Shown here: positions 24,101 through 33,100 of the stretch, piece by piece
Numbering within the stretch: position 1 is the first letter of the stretch
Layout of the letters: each line of letters begins with the position of its first letter
DNA from: Daucus carota subsp. sativus
Lineage: Eukaryota > Streptophyta > Magnoliopsida > Apiales > Apiaceae
Length of the DNA stretch: 64,000 nucleotides
Assembly (NCBI RefSeq): GCF_001625215.2
Contig: NC_030381.2
Span: forward strand, 40,980,689 to 41,044,688
Direction: 5' to 3'
Program-made: the position numbers and the translations under genes
Notes under the pieces: generated by a model
Told to the model about the DNA's origin: nothing
The model's database searches: none
What the model saw: only the letters and a program-made list of their open reading frames with translations

Positions 24101-27100
24101 TTCAGCCATGTCCTCATGGTTGCCAGCACTTCCATTTGCAGAATCTTCAAATTTCCTGGACAAAGCATCAGCCACAGTGTTGTCTTTGCCTTTTTTATAC
24201 ACAATTGTGTAGTCATAGCCTAATAACTTGCTAATCCACTTTTGCTGCAGCAAATTACTGATCTTTTGCTCAGTCAAATACTTCAAGGACCAATGATCAG
24301 TCTTGATAGTAAAATGCTTGTCCATGAGATAGGCAGACCACTTCTTCACAGCTGCTACTACTGCCATTAGTTCTTTTTCATAGGTAGACATTGCTTGTCC
24401 CCTTGCACCCAATGCCTTGCTGAAATAAGCCAGAGGCTGTCCTTCTTGAGTCAACACAGCACCAATACCAGAGTTACAAGCATCAGACTCAATAGTAAAC
24501 TCCTTACTAAAGTCTGGCAGCCTCAGTACTGGAGTACTAGCCATAGCCTCCTTAAGAGCCCTGAAAGCCTCAGTAGCTTCTTTATTCCAGTGGAAATTGT
24601 CTTTCTGCAGTAAGTCTGTCAGAGGCCTGGCTATAGTACCATAATCCTTCACAAATTTCCTATAATATCCAGTTAAGCCCAGAAACCCCCTTAGTGCCTT
24701 TATATTCTGAGGTATAGGCCAGGAAGCCATGTCAGCAACTTTAGCTTGGTCTACAGCTACCCCTTGTTGTGATATGACATGTCCTAAGTAAGCAACTTGA
24801 GCAGTCATAAATTCACATTTAGAAAGCTTAGCAAATAAAGTGTGTTGCCTCATTAGCTGAAAGACCTTCCTTAAGTGTACCAGATGATCTTCCCTGGTCT
24901 TAGAGTAGACCAAAATGTCATAAAAAAAAACCAGAGTGAAACTCCTCAAATAGGGCCTGAAGACTTCATTCATCAAACTCTGAAAAGTAGCAGGGGCATT
25001 GGTGAGGCCAAATGGCATGACAGTAAATTCATAGTGCCCCAAATGAGTTCTAAAAGCTGTTTTTTCTACATCCCTTTCTTTCATCCTGACTTGGTGGTAG
25101 CCAGCTCTTAGATCTAGCTTAGTGAAGTACTTAGCCCCATGAAGCTCATCTAACAGTTCTTCAATTAGAGGAATTGGAAACTTATTCTTTATAGTCATTG
25201 AATTTAGCTTCCTGTAGTCGATGCAAAACCTCCAGCTCCCATCCTTCTTCTTCACCAGTAAAATAGGAGATGCAAATGGTGAGCTGCTAGGCCTAATTAT
25301 CCCAGATTCCAGCATTTCTGCAACTAGAATTTCAATTTCATTCTTCTGGTTATAAGAGTTCCTATAGGGCCTCATAGAGAAAGGCTGTGAGCCCTCTTTT
25401 AAGTCAATTGAATGCTCTATTTTCCTCTCAGGAGGCAACCCTGCAGGAGCCTTAAAGATATCCTCATACTCATCCAACAAACCTTGAAGCTGTTCTTTGT
25501 TTCTTTCTGATTCAGTGCCATCATCCCTCTGATGAGAAAGTAAGGATCCTTCTGGTTGTTGAACTACATCCAGAATGAACAGAAGTCCATGCTCTTGCCT
25601 CTCACAACTTCTCACAAACTGATCAGCAGTCATTTGGTGTAGCCTGGGTTTACCAGCATTGTGATTTCCTTGTAATACAATCAACTCTTCTCCCTTTTGG
25701 AATTTCATTTCTAGTTTCTTAAAGTCAAATGTTACAGGACCTAAAGAACCCAGCCAATCTACCCCCAACACCAGATCATAGCTTCCCATTGGTAAAGTTT
25801 TCACAGGAGTCTGAAACTTATATTTACCAATGTTCCAAGAGAATCCTTGACATTCATAATGACTAACCAGCTGATTTCCATTTGCAACCATGACTCTCAT
25901 AGGTTTAGTTTTAACCAGCTCACATTTTAGTTGTGAAGCTGTCTTCTCATCTAAGAAACTGTGGGTGCTTCCCCCATCTATCAGAATAGAAAACTGCTTC
26001 TTGTTCTTGTATCCTGTCAAAGTAATAGTTTGACTCCCTTTAAGACCCTCAATGGCATGTACAGACACTTCTATCTGCTGCTCCTGATTCAGACAATCTT
26101 CATTAGTTGTTGGCCCTTCTGTGACTATGACATTTCCTTTACTGATTGATGTGTCCTTGCATGCAGTTGATTCAAGCTCCTCTGTGGCCCTTGCTTCTAT
26201 TTGTAACACAATTCCTTGATTTACAGCCTGTTTCTCCTTGGCTGCTGGCTTAAGTTGGTTAGAATCCCCTTTGTTTCCCTTTCTATTTTGTTCTAAACTC
26301 TTAGCTTTTTTATAAGCTTCTTCTCTAGATTTAGGAGTCAATATCCTGAGGACTTGCTGCACTTCAGCCTGCATTCCCCCAATGAAACTTTCTAAGAAAT
26401 ACTCCTCTGTCAGAGAGGGTATCTTTTCTTTTAGTTGCCCCACCAGTCCCTCAAATTCAATGTAGTATTGTTCCATTGACTTAGTCTGTTTTAGTTGTTT
26501 AAACCTTTCCACCAGCCATTCTTGCTTGCCTTTCCCAAATCTCTGAGTAAACTGTTCAGCAAAGTTTTTCCACTCACAAATCGAATTATGAAGGGAGTAG
26601 ATGTGGTACCAACTCCTGGCAGTTCCTTCCAAATGCATCCCAGCAACTGTCACCTTCTTCCTCTCAATGACTCCAAATACCTCAAAGTACTGATTACAGT
26701 CCTGTAACCAGTCTTCCACATCATCACCTTCACTGAACTTAGGAAAAGTGAGCTTAAGATGTTGTAAACCTTGCACCTTTCTTGTGTTACTCAGTGCTGC
26801 TTGACTCTTAGCTTTGTTAGCTTTTGTTTTCAGGAATCTCTCCATCAGTTGCTTTGCCACTGCAATACTAGACTCCAGCTTTACAATTTTTTGTTCTAAA
26901 GCTTCCTCATCATCTTTAAGCTGTTGCCTGAGTCCTAACACAGCCTTATCAAATTCTGTGTCTATATCTTCATAAACTACCATGTCCTTCATCATACTTC
27001 ACAGATAACTTCAGTTTCACTGAATTGTCTCAATTACTTCACCACACAGCCATACAATCTCCCAAAACACACAAAATCTCAACAAACAAGTACTCTAACA

Positions 27101-30100
27101 GTATATACTAACAAAAACGACTGTAATCTAGAATTCTCAACAGCAAACTCCAATTGAATCAACAGAAATCTCAGATCTAAGCAGGCAAGTCACAGAACAG
27201 AGTACCTGCACTGTTTGGATCAATTCTGCAGATTTACTTCTGCGATTACAGTGATTCCACAACCGTTCCAGTCGTTTTGAGTAGCACAGTGATATAGAAG
27301 CAGTGGCTGGATCTAATTTGAGAGCTCTGATACCAATTTGTCATGCCTTCAATGTATGACAAAGCTGTTTTTGTATATTTTTGGTGTTTTCTGAGTTCAT
27401 GAACTGAAATAGCAGCAAAACAAGTAACAGAACAGTAGATTATAGCTAGATAGAGATGAATTAGGGCAGAGAGATGTAGAAATGAGAGAGAAAGAGATCA
27501 GATCAGGAGAGAGAGACAGAGTTTAGAGAGAGAAAGAGAGGGAAAATCAGTTAGAGAGAAGAGAGAGAGAGAGAAACTTAGAGAAGAAGTTGTATTTCAT
27601 ATTAGGCATAATAGCAATTCACAGCACACCTTGACTATTTATAGACTCTTGCTAACACAGCTGTCATAACAGAATGGAAATTTACTTAGTTACCCCTATC
27701 CTACTTGCTATTACTAGTATTGCTCTGATCCTGACATTATGATCCTGACACGTCGGAGTAGGCGAGTCGGAATAACAGAGGTTGTTGGTTGTGTGGTGGT
27801 TGAGCTTGTATGATGACGTCTAAAAAAATGCAGAGAGAATCCACACTTCTCCTATACTTGTAAACTATCAATCTTCTCTCATACAACGTGTCTACGTACC
27901 TTATTTATTGGGATCAATCCTCATGTAATTCTTGGGAACAAGTTGCCTAGATGAGCTAGGGTTTGTATAGGTCCGTGCAGCCCAAGTCCATCTTCAAAAG
28001 AAGCCATCGTCCTAGAACCCCATAACTCTGTTGACCCAATCAATCTTATTTAATTTTGGGGAATTTTTTACCCAAAAATATAAGATATCCCATGCCGTCC
28101 TTGAGTCATGGTCCTCATGGACTTACCCACATTCCACAATGGCCCTTTCTCGACAGTCCACAATAAGTCCATAATACGCGATACAAGCCAGAGTTTTGCC
28201 TAGGCCTCCACCGATCTTCAATGCATGGGGGACTGCACCCACCTCCAATTTGATATCAGTGACGAGGGCTTTTAGGCCGACCCTCATTAAATTAGAATTG
28301 TCTTGCCCAATTCTTCCAAATCTTCAAGTGGTTCTAGAGCCCGTATTAATTTTCGGGTATAACAAATACATTTGGTGCTAGAAAGGGGTGTCAAACATCC
28401 CTATTGAATCTCTTGAAATAGTCCTATAGAGACTCATCGTCTTATCGCTTCACATTATCCAGGGTGGTTAGCGATGGTGCATAAAGCATAGAGGATTGGA
28501 ATTGCTTTATAAAGAGATCTTGCATTTACTCCCACAAGTTGATAGAGGACTGAAGAGGGAATGCTGAAAAATGGTTTTATAACATGGCTCAGTCCTCTAT
28601 CAACATGTAGGAGCAAATGCAAGATCCCCTAATAAAGCAATTTCAGTCCTCTATGATGTATGCACCCCCGGAAGCCACCCTGGCCAATTTGAAGCGATAT
28701 GATGATAAGTCTTTACAGGACTATTTCAAGAGATTGAATGCGAAGGTTCCACCCTTCCTTCTAGCGCTAAAATGTAGTTGGTATACCCGAAAATTAATAC
28801 GGGCTCTAGACCCACTTGAAGATTTGAAGAACAACTGGGCCGGACAAGTCTAATGTAGTGAGGGCTGGGCTTTTCACTGACATCAAATGGGAGGTGGGGG
28901 CAGTCCTCCATGCATTGAAGATCCGTACAGGCCTAGGTGGAATTCTGGCCTGCATCGCGTATCATGGACTTACTATGGACGAAGGCCCACCGTGGAATGT
29001 GGGTAAGTCCATAACTTGAGAACGACATGGGATATCTTATATTTTGGGTAGACGATTTCCCAAAATTAAATAAGATTGATTGGGCCAACAGAGTTATGGG
29101 CGTTTAGACCGATGGCCTCTGTAGATGGACTTGGGCTGCACGGACCTGTACAAACCCTAGCCCAGCTAGGTGACTTGTTCCCCAGCACTACTTGAGGCTT
29201 GATCGCTATAAATAGGTATGTAGGCACCTGTTATGAGAGATGATTGGCAGTTTACAAAGATAGGAGAAGTGTGGATTCTCTCCGTATTTCTTGAGACCTC
29301 ATCATACAAGCTCAGTTGCCACACAACCACCATCTTCCACTATCTTAGATCTTTTTGCGGCCATTAAGCCTCGAAATTACTGTTAACCAATTTCTTCTGT
29401 TAACAAGATCATATAAAAGAATTTAGTTGATCATTTGCACACCTTGTCGTGGTCTCACTCCTGGAGTAACTGGACTGTGTCCTAAATGTTTTTAATTATC
29501 AATTATTAGCATATGAGACCCGTTATATAAATTAAGTAGCAGTTATCATTAAAAGTTTCCAGTACTGAGGTAATGGTCTTACATTTTAGAATGGCGCAGC
29601 ATCAATCAGGCAGAATGATGATAATATAAATGATTTTATGACTTGTGTTATAATACATAGTAGGATTGTAGTCTAGATTGATCTCGTGCTGAGTTTATAT
29701 GAATTGGCTTAGAGAACTCATGTTGAGTGATATTTTCTTATCCCTTTCCCATCGGTTATCTCGATAAAGTTGGTTTTCTTCTTTTGAGAATAATACATGT
29801 ATATTATCCAAATGGAATGGAAAAACCCCGTAAACTATTTCTCAAGGTCCCACCACATTACATTGGCTGTATGTGTTCCTAGCTTGCCTTGAAGTTAGGT
29901 ATACACTTAATCCTCATCCGGAATGGGCAAGCACCAAAGACCATTGCTTCCAGGTCAGGACAGTGTGGTCAGGACAGTGTGGTCAGGACAGTGTGGTAGG
30001 AGTGGATAATCAATATGCTCTTCATTCATCATCACAGTTAAAGACATTACCCCAATGAATAGTTTATCTTGTGAAAATGATTAAGGTGTTATTACTTGCC

Positions 30101-33100
30101 GTCTTGCCAAGTTACTCTCCATGTTTGGTGACAGTTGATGATACAAGTGTTTCACTTGATATATGTTTGGTCACTGGTCAGAGTAAATAGATCCTATCCA
30201 AAGAGCTATTTTGGTTGATGAAAAAAAGTTTATTTGTTAGGTTATAATGTGTTTTTACCTATTTGTGAAAACAAATTATCTGATATGTTGTAGTTGTTAC
30301 TTTCATATCTGTGGGAAAATATCTTATCAGACCTGGCCAAAAACAATAGCACCTATTTTGATAATTCACTTCGGGCAATAAGCTAAGCTAGCATCTTATA
30401 TCTCTAAGACTACACTTACATTGAATTTTAGCATAAAATGTTCGTACTAGCTTCATAGTAATGTAATAATAAAATTCATATATAAATAATAATATTCTTA
30501 TATATTCATCTTAACAAAAAATTAGCTGGTACTAACTTTGGTTAAATATGGAAAAGTAGGAAATCTTTTATTATTTAAGAACAGATGATGTGATAAATAT
30601 TTAATAGTAGTAACCGGGTATCCTTGTTGTGTACCATAGTTTATGTATCTTAAAATAGTTTCATTTTTAGACCTTTTGATATTTTCGTACATCACCACTT
30701 GTTCATCATGCAGGAAATTAGACGACGTGGCCTAAAAGTTGCAGTTGCAGGAATCCCAAAAACAATCGACAATGACATCCCGGTATTTGTGCTCTTTTAG
30801 TTTCTACTGATTGCTGTTATATGTTATTGCAACTTTGTACATTAGCAAAAAAAATGCAACATTTACCAGTGTTAACCCAGGACTGGATACTTTAAATATA
30901 TCCTATGTGGTTTACATGTACGTAGTAGCTCTTATATCTAATTGTCTATTATATGCTGATCCTGCTATAGTTAAGAAATCTCCTTATAATTTCATTAAGG
31001 AGCTGATTTGATACATGTTTGACAATTCTGTGGTGGATTGCATTTTGTATCAGGTCATTGACAAGTCATTTGGTTTTGATGCATTTTGTATCAGGTCATT
31101 GACAAGTCATTTGGTTTTGATACTGCTGTAGAGGAAGCACAACGAGCCATCAACGCGGCACATGTTGAAGCTGAAAGTACTGAGAATGGTATCGGTGTAG
31201 TGAAGCTTATGGGTCGTTACAGTGGTAATTACCTTTATATGTCTTAATACCAGCTAAGATAATATGATGTATAGTAGATGTCCATATATGCCTGAAATCT
31301 TTCAGAATAAATATTGTACTTTAGTTTCATTTATATAAATTTTATAATTTTTTTACTAAATGATATCAAATTATTGTTGTCATGGTAAAAGCTTAAATTT
31401 AGTTGAATTTCTATCTACTTTTGCACTGGCTATATATATAATTGCTTCATATGTACTTGTTCAGTTCAATTCGCTTAGGTTCCCTTTATGAAATTTGAGA
31501 TTCTTTCATTCCATCGGGTTGGAAAGAGTAGAATGGAATGGAATGAAATGTGAAGAAAAAGATACGTACGAAGAGAAAAAGGGATGGAATTATTGCAGAC
31601 CTTTCCATATAAAATCTTGTGATGGGTGTAAGTAGGAGAAAGGATGAGGAATGTGGTATTCACTCGTACATTGGAAGTAATGATCTCTAATTTCAACTAG
31701 TGGAAATAAGTGGAGTGGACTGGAATGGATGAAGGAATTAAATTTTAGTCAGGAATGGAGGAATGAATGAATATGTCTCCAGAGTAATTTAAATTTTAGT
31801 CCAGAATGGATGAAGGAATGAATACGTCCGCAAAGTAATTTGAAATTTAGTCCTAACTATTCTCCTTCCTACCAAACTGAGTATTAGTTTTTTGATTGCT
31901 TCCGGAATAAAGCAGGCTTTCTTGAATTTTATTGCCAAGAACACTATATTACACCTTTACCTTCATCGGTTATTTTGGTTGTGATATTCCCTCCATGTTG
32001 CAGGATTCATTGCCATGTATGCCACTCTTGCTAGCCGAGATGTGGATTTGTGTTTGATTCCAGAGTCACCCTTCTATCTAGATGGAGAAGGTGGTCTCTT
32101 TGAGTATGTTGAGAAAAGGCTTAAAGAAGATGGGCACATGGTTATCGTTATAGCTGAAGGAGCAGGTCAAGAGCTACTTTCAAAGAGCACCGTACATGAG
32201 AAAGATGCTTCAGGAAACAAACTTCTAAAAGATGTTGGCCTTTGGATCTCTCATAGGATCAAGGTATTTCTTACGCAACTGTCAATTTTGCTGCTTTTCA
32301 CCTCTTGTATAGAATTTGTTGTATATACATGATTAGCTATATAATCTTCTAAATATACATACATACATACATACATATATGCGCGCACACAAAAGCCATG
32401 CTCCATTATGAACCAATTTGAAAATGAGAACCTTGAGAACCAAAACAAATAACAAACATATTCTTAACGAATAACCAATAATTTAGTTATTTAATTTGGT
32501 TCTTACTGTTTTTATTATAATTTTGTTCTCATTATAACCACTTCCCTGTTTTTAGGATATATATTCACTAGATATAAACTGTTTCATGATATATTATTAC
32601 TAGATATGAACTGATTGTGCATTCTGTGATAAAATCTTTCAACTGGGATATTGTCCGATTGATTTCTGTACACCAGTTATATATAATTTAGTTATGACAT
32701 GAGCTATTGTTGTGTTTGCTAATGAATAGCCAACACTTGCACCGTGTCCCGGATCTAGAATAGAAGAGAATGGAAATTGAATTATGTTTTTCCTTATCTT
32801 CCAAATGTGGGAAGAAATTGAGAAAAATATTTACCAATTTCTTAGCTTTCTTTCCGAAAAAACATCAAAAAATCATTTGGGAACAATTTGCGAATTTTTC
32901 TTTGTAATGGTTCTTTTCCTTTTTCGTCTTTTAAAAAAAGAGTTTCTAGTTGGGGAATTGTGAGTAGTGTAACAAATTAAGATATTGTTGTAGCTTTCAC
33001 CAATATGCATCCTCCAAAAGAAATTCTCAACCATATAGTGTGGCAAAACAAAGAAGAAAGATTTCTTTGGTCTCGTTCTGTCATTACCCCATGCTAGGTG

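Larger units (their letters stand above)
23675..27750 (-). mobile_element. Complete Ty3-type LTR retrotransposon lacking integrase, 4076 bp
   Basis: Two direct repeats of 410 and 412 bp start TGTCATGCC and end CCTGACA on the plus strand. Exact 5-bp target duplications CGTCG flank the element (23670-23674 and 27751-27755). Transcription would be on the minus strand. Next to the right-hand LTR is a primer-binding site, TGGTATCAGAGC on the minus strand (about 27324-27336), matching initiator-Met tRNA; next to the left-hand LTR is a polypurine tract (24085-24100, AAGGGGGAAGGAA). By eye the LTRs differ at three bases plus one GA dinucleotide, so the insertion is young. It lies antisense in intron 7 of the phosphofructokinase gene. 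Confidence 0.95.

Noticed and set aside
28726..28911. Minus-strand open frame and its plus-strand counterpart at 28196-28381 that look like paired proteins
   Set aside because: They are the two arms of the palindrome and match because of inverted duplication, not because of coding constraint.
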